DNA from: Nibricoccus aquaticus
GTDB lineage: Bacteria > Verrucomicrobiota > Verrucomicrobiia > Opitutales > Opitutaceae
DNA length: 64,000 bases
Direction: 5' to 3'
NCBI RefSeq assembly: GCF_002310495.1
Contig: NZ_CP023344.1
Location: 4,295,501-4,359,500, forward strand
Position 1 is the first letter of the stretch. Each line of letters begins with the position of its first letter. Below, piece by piece: positions 17,679 to 27,128 of the stretch. Made by a program: the position numbers and the translations under genes. Under the pieces are notes generated by a model that searched no databases, was not told the DNA's origin, and saw only the letters and a program-made list of their open reading frames with translations.

Positions 17679-19007
17679 TTATGAGCCGAAGTGCGCGGGC
17701 TGGCCGGTGGCTTCGAGCACCGACATCCAAAGATCGCCTTGCAGGCTGACTTTGCGGCGGCGCACGGTGACGACGCTGATGGGCAGGTTCACGTGATGAC
17801 CGTGCCAGCGGCCGACGACCATGTCGGTTTTTCCGGCCATGGCAGCGTGTACGGCGTGCTGGGCAAGGCGCAGGCAGAAGATCGCATCCTGGGGAGAGGC
17901 CGGCACGCTGCGAATGATGTAGCTCGGATCGATGTACTTTACCGTGGAGTCGAGCTTGAGGCTTTTGAAGTGCGCTTGAATCCGGTCTTTGATGAAAGGA
18001 CCGATGTCGCCGAACTTGGCATTTCCTGAAGCGTCTTTGGCGGACGCATCGGTGTGCATGAGTTCCTGGCCTGCGCCTTCCGCAACGACGACGACGGCGT
18101 GGCCGCGCGACCGGAGTCGTTTTTCCAAATGAGCGAGAAAGCCGTCGGGGCCATCGAGATGAAAGGGCGACTCGGGAATGAGGACGACGTTGACGCAGTT
18201 GTCAGCGAGGGCGGCGAACGCGGCAATGAAACCGGAGTCGCGGCCCATGACTTTGACGAGGCCCACGCCTCGGGCGTGGCACTGGGCTTCGTTGTGGGCG
18301 CAACGGATGACGCGGACTGCCTCGGCGAAAGCGGTCTCGAAGCCGAAGCTTTTGTCCATGTATTCGAGGTCGTTATCGATGGTCTTCGGGATGCCGATGA
18401 CGCCGATAGCGAGGCTGCGTTTGGAGACTTCCTGCGCGATGGCGGATGCGCCGCGCAGCGTGCCGTCACCGCCGATGACGAAGAGCATGTTCACGCCGAG
18501 AGAGACGAGTTTGTCCACGATCTGGCCGATGGGTTGCGGCCCGCGCGACGTGCCGAGCATGGAGCCGCCTTCGGTGTGAATCTCGCTCACCGACTCGGGT
18601 GTGAGGTCGATGATGCGATGGCCGTAGCTGTCGATGAAACCCTCGTAGCCGTAGGGAATGCCGTGGATGGTTTTGACCCCGTAGGAGTAGTTCAGCGTCA
18701 TGACGATGCCGCGGATGACGTCATTCAATCCCGGGCAAAGTCCGCCGCAGGTGACGATGGCTGCGCGGCTTTTTTGCGGGTCGAAAAAGATTTTCTGACG
18801 GGGGCCGGAGCGCTCGATGGTTATGGGCTCCGTCTCGCCCTCGATGGCGGCGGCGACGCGTTCGAACGCGTGATCGAAGAGGACGCGATGACGGTCGTCG
18901 CAGACGAAGTTGGCGCTGGCCTCGTCACGGCGTGGTTGAAGAGGGGATGGGTAGGTGGCGAGCCCGAGGTTTTTGATTTCGAAGTCTTCGCGCTTAAAAC
19001 GTCTCAT
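17679..19007 (-). CDS. pfkA: ATP-dependent 6-phosphofructokinase (group II type)
   Basis: A 442-residue enzyme phosphorylating fructose-6-phosphate to the 1,6-bisphosphate in glycolysis. Motifs: TCGGLCPGLNDVIRG (nucleotide loop), GGDGTLRGA, PKTIDNDL and GRDSGFIA. The Gly after GGD in GGDGT points to ATP rather than pyrophosphate, since PPi enzymes have Asp there, while the Lys in PKTIDND is typical of the longer plant/trypanosome-like ATP clade. The length also fits that clade, not the 320-residue E. coli form. A REP-like hairpin follows the stop codon. Transcribed alone, divergent from the ECF gene at 19169. Confidence 0.92.
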   Translation of the reverse strand: MRRFKREDFEIKNLGLATYPSPLQPRRDEASANFVCDDRHRVLFDHAFERVAAAIEGETEPITIERSGPRQKIFFDPQKSRAAIVTCGGLCPGLNDVIRGIVMTLNYSYGVKTIHGIPYGYEGFIDSYGHRIIDLTPESVSEIHTEGGSMLGTSRGPQPIGQIVDKLVSLGVNMLFVIGGDGTLRGASAIAQEVSKRSLAIGVIGIPKTIDNDLEYMDKSFGFETAFAEAVRVIRCAHNEAQCHARGVGLVKVMGRDSGFIAAFAALADNCVNVVLIPESPFHLDGPDGFLAHLEKRLRSRGHAVVVVAEGAGQELMHTDASAKDASGNAKFGDIGPFIKDRIQAHFKSLKLDSTVKYIDPSYIIRSVPASPQDAIFCLRLAQHAVHAAMAGKTDMVVGRWHGHHVNLPISVVTVRRRKVSLQGDLWMSVLEATGQPAHFGS

Positions 19008-19123
19008 GAATGCCAGGGGCTCATGAGATGACGGATTTAGCAGGTATCGTTCCCTTCACCTGTAGATCTAGGGAAGGTGGCTGGGGGAGATCCGGCACCG
19101 AGCACACCATTATTTTTGCCGCG

Positions 19124-19154
19124 TTGTAAGGATTTGCCGGAGGGGCGCTACTAA
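19124..19154 (+). promoter_or_regulatory. Candidate ECF autoregulatory promoter (TTGTAAGG-N16-CTACTAA)
   Basis: TTGTAAGG at 19124-19131, a 16-base GC-rich spacer, then CTACTAA at 19148-19154, ending 14 bases before the ATG of the ECF sigma gene. The shape (TGTAA-type -35, 16-base spacer, C-T-A-rich -10) is that of promoters read by ECF factors of the Gammaproteobacteria/Acidobacteria type. Recognition by its own product is an inference. Confidence 0.4.
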
Positions 19155-19168
19155 TTCGGCTGAAGAAC

Positions 19169-19690
19169 ATGTCATCGATGAACGACGATCAACAGAGGCA
19201 GATTTTTGACTGGTGGGTGAAGGAGCATCGCGGGCTGCTCTTTAAGATCGTGCATGCCTATGCTTTCTCTGCACACGACCGGGATGATCTCTTCCAGGAA
19301 ATTATCACGCAGGTCTGGAATTCGATTCCGCGGTTTCGCGGAGAGTCGCGCGTCACGACATGGCTCTATCGGGTGGCTTTGAATTCCTCGCTCTCATGGA
19401 CTCGCAAGGAGCGACGACATCGCGGTCGCACGGAGGTTCTCGATGAACACGCGCCCGTCCTGCGGGAGCCAGTGCCTCCGCAGAATCGGCGGCTCGAATG
19501 GCTCCACGAAGAAATCGCGAAGATGGATCACGTGGATCGTTCGCTCACCCTGCTGCTGCTCGAGGGGTGCAGCTACCGCGAGATGGCGGACATTCTCGGC
19601 GTTTCGGAAAACAATATCGGCGTGAAAATAAACCGGCTCAAAGCCCGGCTGATCGAAAAATCAAAGGAGACCACTGCTCATGAACTTTGA
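19169..19690 (+). CDS. ECF RNA polymerase sigma factor
   Basis: A 173-residue sigma factor. Region 2: AYAFSAHDRDDLFQEIITQVWNSIPRF and TWLYRVALN; region 4: LLEGCSYREMADILGVSENNIGVKINRLKARL, a clear HTH. Two in-frame ATGs three codons apart (19169 and 19178) could serve as start. Its end overlaps the next gene by 11 bases, so the two are translationally coupled. That gene encodes a membrane protein that is the probable anti-sigma partner. Confidence 0.92.
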   Translation: MSSMNDDQQRQIFDWWVKEHRGLLFKIVHAYAFSAHDRDDLFQEIITQVWNSIPRFRGESRVTTWLYRVALNSSLSWTRKERRHRGRTEVLDEHAPVLREPVPPQNRRLEWLHEEIAKMDHVDRSLTLLLLEGCSYREMADILGVSENNIGVKINRLKARLIEKSKETTAHEL

Positions 19691-20339
19691 AGAACTGAAA
19701 GTCGTCTGGGATTCTGAAACCAAGGAAGCGCAATTCACTCTGAACGAAGCGGCATTGCACGCCGTTGTCCGCCGTCGGAATGAAGAGATCCATCGCGGAG
19801 CTGCCTGCTGCCAGTTGGGTGATATTATCGGCGGAATTGGATTCGGAGTCGTGATGGTTGTCTTCGCGGTGATTCTCGCGATGGGCGATCCCGCTTGGTT
19901 CGCTTCGTGGAAGTGGATTCGCGTTCAGGTATCAGGCTGGCACGTGGCGGGACTGTTCCTTTCGGGACTCATCATGTGGGGCTATGCCGTCGCGATGTAT
20001 GGCGTCCGTCGCCGCCAGTTGCAGCGGGAAGAAAATTCTGCCGATTCATTGCGTGGTGATCTCGACCGCGCGATTGCACACACCGACTTTCAAATACGGG
20101 TGGCGCGTTCGAGTGTGTGGTGGGGACTTGTTCCGCAATGGGTGGCTACGTGTCTGTTGGGGTTGGTGGTCTTTAGCCTGTCTGAACTCTCGGCGGGCTA
20201 TTTTTCAGCGATCCTCGGAGTCCTGGGAGCTTTGCTGTCAGTGGTCATCACGTGCCAGCTGCGTGCGATCAATGGCCGGTATGCGCCGCGCAGGCGTGAG
20301 CTGGAGTTGCTCCGCACGAAACTTGCCGACATGCAGTGA
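19680..20339 (+). CDS. Membrane protein, probable partner of the adjacent ECF sigma factor
   Basis: A 219-residue protein. The N-terminal MNFEELKVVWDSETKE and about 40 cytoplasmic residues precede four membrane segments (two near residues 50-105, two near 155-195), with a cytoplasmic loop RRRQLQREENSADSLRGDLDRAIAHTDFQ between them. It overlaps the sigma gene by 11 bases. Such small membrane proteins following ECF genes are often anti-sigma factors, but no ZAS zinc motif is present, so this role is inferred from context only. Confidence 0.7.
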   Translation: MNFEELKVVWDSETKEAQFTLNEAALHAVVRRRNEEIHRGAACCQLGDIIGGIGFGVVMVVFAVILAMGDPAWFASWKWIRVQVSGWHVAGLFLSGLIMWGYAVAMYGVRRRQLQREENSADSLRGDLDRAIAHTDFQIRVARSSVWWGLVPQWVATCLLGLVVFSLSELSAGYFSAILGVLGALLSVVITCQLRAINGRYAPRRRELELLRTKLADMQ

Positions 20340-20595
20340 GAGAACTCGAACAAGGCCGTTCATTCAAATGGAGGAGCGTCCTTTGCTTCCTGAAACACGC
20401 CGTAGAAGCTTATCGGGACGTGTCTGAGGTATAGCGTCGTGTTCCCAAAGCATTGGAACGCGCTTACCAACCATATCGTCGCGTCTCTCACGAATTAAGC
20501 CTGCTCGAAATCAAAAGAAGACGTGTCTTTTGGGTTTTAGAACGAGCTTCTGATCTAAAAGAGAGCGATTGAGAAAAGGAACAAGCACTAGGACG
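20340..20595. other. AT-richer intergenic stretch next to a truncated gene
   Basis: The 256 bases between the ECF partner gene and the truncated peptidase hold no convincing gene. From about 20430 to 20590 the base composition is clearly more AT-rich than the surroundings (for example GAAATCAAAAGAAGACG and TTCTGATCTAAAAGAGAG). This is the scar side of the peptidase truncation and may be a remnant of foreign DNA. No inverted repeats or transposase fragment were found. Confidence 0.4.
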
Positions 20596-21105
20596 CTAAT
20601 CGAGCGAGGCGAGGTATTTGGCGGCGGCGAGGACGTCGTCGACTTTGCCGAAGAAGGTTTCGAGGTGGCCGGGGTTGGTGTTTCCGCCGCGGAGTGACGG
20701 GTACATCATCAGGATGCCTTGATCGCGGAAACCGGAGGCGGACTGGTCGTTGCTCGCGGGGCCGGGCGTCCAGGCGATGGCGCCGATGCTGTTGCTGAAG
20801 CCTCCGACAAGCCAGATGATCGCGGGGTGCTTCTTTCCATCGCTGGGGTCGGTGCTGACGTAGGCAGCGTTCAGGCCCAGCGGCGCGGTGCATTGGACGA
20901 GTTTGAGTTTGGAGGAAGCGGGCGGCTCTTCAGGCGCTTCGCCGATGCGCTCTTCGCGGAGGAGTTTTGTCGTGAAGCCCTGGCGGGCTTCGAGGATCAG
21001 CGGGGCCGCTTGAAGGCTGAGTGTGAGAGAAAGGAGAACGCCAAAGGCGAAGAAGGGCCGGAGAGCGAGCATGGGGTGAAGCAGGGATCGGAGATAGGTC
21101 TTCAT
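20596..21105 (-). pseudogene. 3'-truncated secreted alpha/beta-hydrolase peptidase
   Basis: The 169 residues begin with a signal region (ALRPFFAFGVLLSLTLSLQAAP) and the start of an alpha/beta-hydrolase domain: HPAIIWLVGGFSNSIG (oxyanion strand), DQGILMMYPSLRGGNTNPG and FFGKVDDVLAAAKYLASLD. Prolyl-oligopeptidase-like members then continue with the strand leading to the catalytic GHSTGG-type elbow, but here a TAG follows at once. The nucleophile Ser, Asp and His are all missing, so the product cannot be active. The downstream DNA is AT-rich and does not continue the gene in another frame as far as I can see. Confidence 0.65.
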
Positions 21106-21231
21106 GCGACCTATGGGACGGCTAGGACTGGTATCGGAGAATACCGGGATGGCGATATCGGAGGAGATCGTCGGCTACGGATGGAGCCGTTGAGCGAAAG
21201 GCCGGTCTGTCGCGGCGAACCCTCTTCACTT

Positions 21232-21666
21232 ATGATTACCTACAAAGAGATCGCATTCACGGCCTACGCGGTGACGAACATCAAAAAGGCGCGGACGTTT
21301 TATGAAGGTGTGCTTTGCTTGAAACCGGCGCGGGAGCTCGGCAAAAATTTCGTCGAGTACGATCTCGGCAATGGGACGCTCTCGGTTGGTTGTGCGCCGA
21401 AGATGTGGCCGCCGTCAAAGAAGGGCACGGTCGCAGCGCTCGAGGTGAAGGACTTCGATGGCGCGCTGGAGCATTTGAAGAAGAAGAAAATCAAATCGGC
21501 GCTCGGGCCGTTCGACAGTCCGATGTGCCGCATGGTCGGCGTGCGCGATCCGGATGGGAATATGATCGTGTTGCATCAGCGGAAGAGCGCGGCTGAGAAG
21601 AAAGCAGCACTGGAGCAGGCAAAGGAGAAAACAGCGGTGAAGAAGAAAGTGGGCGGAGTGAAATAG
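21232..21666 (+). CDS. VOC (glyoxalase/bleomycin-resistance) family protein
   Basis: A 144-residue protein with one vicinal-oxygen-chelate module pair. The start ITYKEIAFTAYAVTNIKKARTFYEGVL and the end VRDPDGNMIVLHQ are typical. The last 30 residues are a Lys/Ala-rich tail (KSAAEKKAALEQ), probably disordered. Metal ligands at the usual His/Glu positions are only partly evident, so enzymatic activity is uncertain. The start at 21232 is the only one consistent with the fold. It stands alone. Confidence 0.85.
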   Translation: MITYKEIAFTAYAVTNIKKARTFYEGVLCLKPARELGKNFVEYDLGNGTLSVGCAPKMWPPSKKGTVAALEVKDFDGALEHLKKKKIKSALGPFDSPMCRMVGVRDPDGNMIVLHQRKSAAEKKAALEQAKEKTAVKKKVGGVK

Positions 21667-21736
21667 GCGTGTGAACGCGGCTTAGTTGAAGGCTGAGGGA
21701 TCAAGCGGATCGTGACAGGTGCCCGATAGACCTCGA

Positions 21737-22162
21737 TCACGCTGTGACGTGACGGGAGGAGCGTTTGACTTGGGTGCGAGTCTTGGCGGCCCGTGTTCTC
21801 TGAGGACGGCTCGTCGTTTCCTGTACAAGAATGGATGCAGGGATTTTCAGGCCCTGATGCAGCGAGCGGATCATGGTCAGGCTGAGCGGGCGTTTTCGAT
21901 TCATCACTTCCGAGATCTTACTTTTGCTTTGGAGGTAGGGGAGCAGGTCGGCGGTCTGCAGGCCGGCCTGCTCCAGGCGGAAATGGATGGCCTGGATAGG
22001 ATCGGGCGCCTCGATGGGGAAGTGGGACTCCTCATAGTTTTCCACGAGCAGCGACCAGAGCTCCAATTCGGCCTCGTCGGGCGACGTCTGGTTCATGAGG
22101 CCTTCGACGTAGGCCAGCGCGGTTTTGTACTCGCGGTCGGTTTTGAGGACTTTGGGTTTCAT
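21737..22162 (-). CDS. higA: HigA-type antitoxin (HTH)
   Basis: A 141-residue protein. The N-terminus (DREYKTALAYVEGLM) and AIHFRLEQAGLQTADLLPYLQSKSKISEVMNRKRPLS hold the XRE-type HTH of HigA antitoxins; the C-terminus is basic (RPQRTRAAKTRTQVKRSSRH). It is encoded 9 bases after the HigB toxin gene, in the toxin-first order normal for higBA. It should neutralise HigB by binding and repress the operon at the palindrome 22481-22497. Confidence 0.88.
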   Translation of the reverse strand: MKPKVLKTDREYKTALAYVEGLMNQTSPDEAELELWSLLVENYEESHFPIEAPDPIQAIHFRLEQAGLQTADLLPYLQSKSKISEVMNRKRPLSLTMIRSLHQGLKIPASILVQETTSRPQRTRAAKTRTQVKRSSRHVTA

Positions 22163-22171
22163 GTGGATCGG

Positions 22172-22465
22172 TTAAATGGTGGTGGCGTCGATTTTGTCGC
22201 ATTCGGCGTGAGTGCCGACGAAGCGGATGAAGACGATACCGGTGTTGAAATGAATGTGGACGATGAGGCGGTAGGAGTTGCCCTTGATGTTAAAGACGAC
22301 GCTATTGCCGGGAAGGTGATCGGCGGAGCGGTAGCGGGCCTTAATGTCGGAGAAGGATTTCCACTCGGAGGCTTTGGTTTCGTGAAACCAGGCTTGGAGC
22401 GGTTGTGCGGCACTGGCGTGTTTCACCCAGAAGTCTTTGAGCGTTTTGCGGGAGATGATTCGCAT
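22172..22465 (-). CDS. higB: HigB-type mRNA interferase toxin
   Basis: A 97-residue basic RelE-superfamily toxin of the HigB_toxin type. Motifs: MRIISRKTLKDFWVKH, LQAWFHETKASEWKSF and NSYRLIVHIHFNTGIVFIRFVGTHAECDKID, the last being the family signature. It cleaves mRNA on the ribosome when free of HigA. The two genes are cotranscribed. A TTGACC-like -35 box lies at 22505-22500 with the palindromic operator just downstream of it. Confidence 0.9.
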   Translation of the reverse strand: MRIISRKTLKDFWVKHASAAQPLQAWFHETKASEWKSFSDIKARYRSADHLPGNSVVFNIKGNSYRLIVHIHFNTGIVFIRFVGTHAECDKIDATTI

Positions 22466-22480
22466 GCGTCGGAGAAGACG

Positions 22481-22497
22481 GTTCCCATTTTGGGAAC
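22481..22497 (-). promoter_or_regulatory. Candidate HigA operator (perfect palindrome)
   Basis: GTTCCCA (22481-22487), TTT, TGGGAAC (22491-22497): a perfect 7-bp inverted repeat 16 bases upstream of the higB ATG. On the minus strand a TTGACC box (22505-22500) sits directly before it, so a bound repressor would block the promoter. Autorepression by HigA is the rule in higBA loci; binding here is inferred. Confidence 0.65.
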
Positions 22498-22522
22498 AGG
22501 GTCAAGGATTTCGAGTGGGCGC

Positions 22523-22557
22523 AAAAAATCCCGCAGGCACGGAGGCTCGGCGGGATT
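22523..22557 (-). terminator. Rho-independent terminator after icd
   Basis: On the minus strand AATCCCGC (22557-22550), a loop of about 15 bases and GCGGGATT (22534-22527) form an 8-bp stem followed by TTTT. It lies about 28 bases after the icd stop codon at 22585, and therefore ends icd transcription before the higBA promoter. Confidence 0.75.
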
Positions 22558-22584
22558 GAGAAGTCTGTTCGCCAGCAAAGAGAC

Positions 22585-25084
<2,500 letters not shown>

Positions 25085-26965
25085 ATGGCCAAGGTGCGTC
25101 TTCTTTCCGATCGGGTCGCCAATCAAATCGCCGCGGGCGAGGTGATTGAGCGTCCGGCTGCGGTAGTGAAGGAGCTCGTGGAGAATGCGCTCGATGCGGG
25201 GGCGACGCGGGTGGAAGTGGAGTTTCGTCACGGCGGGCGCTCGCTGATGCGCATCGAGGACAACGGGCATGGGATGTCGAAGGACGATGCGCTGATGGCG
25301 CTGGAGCGTCATGCGACGAGCAAGATTGAGGAGGCGGATGATCTAAACCGGCTGGCGAGTTTTGGATTTCGCGGGGAGGCGCTGCCGTCGATCGCGAGTG
25401 TGTCGCGCTTCGAGCTGCAGACGCGCGAGGCGGGCTCGGATGTGGGGACGGAGATTTTGGTGAATGGCGGGAAGTTCGTGCATGTGCGCGAGTGCGGGCG
25501 TCCGGTGGGGACGCGGATCGAGGTGACACATCTGTTCAACTCGGTGCCGGCGCGGCGGAAGTTTTTGAAGACGGATGCGACGGAGGCGGCGCATATCATC
25601 CAGGGCGTGCGGCTGTACGCGCTGGCGTTTCCCGGGGTGGCGTTTTCGCTGATCGAGGACGGGCGGGTGATTTTCAAATCGCCGCAGTGCGCGACGCTGG
25701 CCGAGCGGGTGACGGAGATTTTTGGCAGGCAGGTCGGCGAGGGATTGGTGCCGCTCGATGCGAGCGAGCAGGGGATGAAGGTGTCGGGATTGATCGGGCG
25801 GCCGGGGCAGGGGCGGTCGACGCGGCATGAGATGATCGTATTCATCAATCAACGTCCGGTGGACAGCCGGACGCTGAACTATGCGTTGATCGAGAGTTAT
25901 CACGAGTCTCTGCCGAAAGGGCGTTATCCGTCGGCGTTCGTTTTCTTCGAGATCGATCCGGCGGCGGTGGACGTGAATGTGCATCCGGCGAAGCGCGAAG
26001 TGCGTTTTCGGAGTGAGTCGCAGGTGCGGTCGTTTGTGATTCGGAGCGTGCTGGCGCGGTTGCGGGAGCTGAGTGCGGAGGCATCGGCGCAGCAGGTGAA
26101 TGTGGTGAGCCTGGCGGGGAACGGGGAAGTGGTGAGGCCGGCGATGTCGACGGCTGTGGAGACGGTGAAGGCGTCAAGCGCGGAGCCGGGCGCGGGATTG
26201 AGCGTGAGTGGAGGTGAAAGCGGGAAGGCGTTGGTGGCACCAGTGCCGGCGTTTGCGCCGCAGGTGAGTGTGCGGGATTTGCGGCCGGTGGTGACTGCGG
26301 GCGTATTTGCGGCGCAACCGGTGGTGGCTGTGCCGCAGGTGGCGGCAGGGAATTCAGCGGCCGTGACGCCTACAGTGCCGGTTGGGAAAAGCCGGGCGTG
26401 GCGTTATCTGGGGCTGGCGCATGGGAGCTACGCGTTGTTCGAGACGGCGGCGGGGCTGGTGTTGCTGGACCGGCGGGCGGCGCATGAGCGGATCTGGTTC
26501 GAGCGGTTGCAGGCTCAGTTTCGGGCGGGGGAGACGCCGGTGCAGCGGTTGTTGTTCGCGGTGCCGCTGGAGCTGGACCCCGTGGCGACGGCGCTGATGA
26601 TCGACCGGCTGGCGTTTTTCAACGGGCATGGGTTCGAGATCGCGGAGTTTGGGCGCGGGTTTTTCCGCATCGAGAGCGTGCCGGCGTGGATGGAGCCGGC
26701 GGATGCGGAGCCGTTTGTGCGGGACTTGCTCGGGGCGCTGCGCGACGGGCGGATGCAGGATAAGAATGTGGATGTAGCGCGGGATGAACTGGCGCGGCTG
26801 GCGGTAACGAAGGCGATCCGCCTCCCGGATACGACCAGCGAAAGCGAAATGCAGTCACTGGTGGCGCAGCTGTTCGCGTGTGAGACGCCGCTGACGAGTC
26901 CGGCCGGCCGGCCGACGCAGATCGAACTTGGGCACGGCGAGCTGGCACGGCGGTTTCAGAAGTAG
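25085..26965 (+). CDS. mutL: DNA mismatch repair protein MutL
   Basis: A 626-residue MutL. The GHKL ATPase domain is intact: IAAGEVIERPAAVVKELVENALDAG, then RIEDNGHGM and TSKIEEADDL, FRGEALPSIASV. A Ser/Ala/Val-rich linker spans about residues 340-430. In the C-terminal domain the metal-binding endonuclease motif DQHAxxE appears as DRRAAHE (about residue 460), and the other metal motifs are also altered: AVTKAIR in place of ACK-A-IR, and SPAGRPT in place of CPHGRPT. The protein should therefore dimerise but probably not nick DNA. It coordinates MutS recognition with strand excision. Confidence 0.97.
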   Translation: MAKVRLLSDRVANQIAAGEVIERPAAVVKELVENALDAGATRVEVEFRHGGRSLMRIEDNGHGMSKDDALMALERHATSKIEEADDLNRLASFGFRGEALPSIASVSRFELQTREAGSDVGTEILVNGGKFVHVRECGRPVGTRIEVTHLFNSVPARRKFLKTDATEAAHIIQGVRLYALAFPGVAFSLIEDGRVIFKSPQCATLAERVTEIFGRQVGEGLVPLDASEQGMKVSGLIGRPGQGRSTRHEMIVFINQRPVDSRTLNYALIESYHESLPKGRYPSAFVFFEIDPAAVDVNVHPAKREVRFRSESQVRSFVIRSVLARLRELSAEASAQQVNVVSLAGNGEVVRPAMSTAVETVKASSAEPGAGLSVSGGESGKALVAPVPAFAPQVSVRDLRPVVTAGVFAAQPVVAVPQVAAGNSAAVTPTVPVGKSRAWRYLGLAHGSYALFETAAGLVLLDRRAAHERIWFERLQAQFRAGETPVQRLLFAVPLELDPVATALMIDRLAFFNGHGFEIAEFGRGFFRIESVPAWMEPADAEPFVRDLLGALRDGRMQDKNVDVARDELARLAVTKAIRLPDTTSESEMQSLVAQLFACETPLTSPAGRPTQIELGHGELARRFQK

Positions 26966-27128
26966 GGCGTGCGCGTGGCGGTTTTGAAGAGTCGGGGCGG
27001 TTACGATGAGGTTAATGTCCAGCGGCAAGTCTGCGGGGCGGTAAATTTTAGCGTGACCGGCTGATTGGGGGTGGCACGGTTTCTGGTTAGTTTTCTGTCA
27101 GTCCGTCGCGCCTTTAACCCACTTAAAC

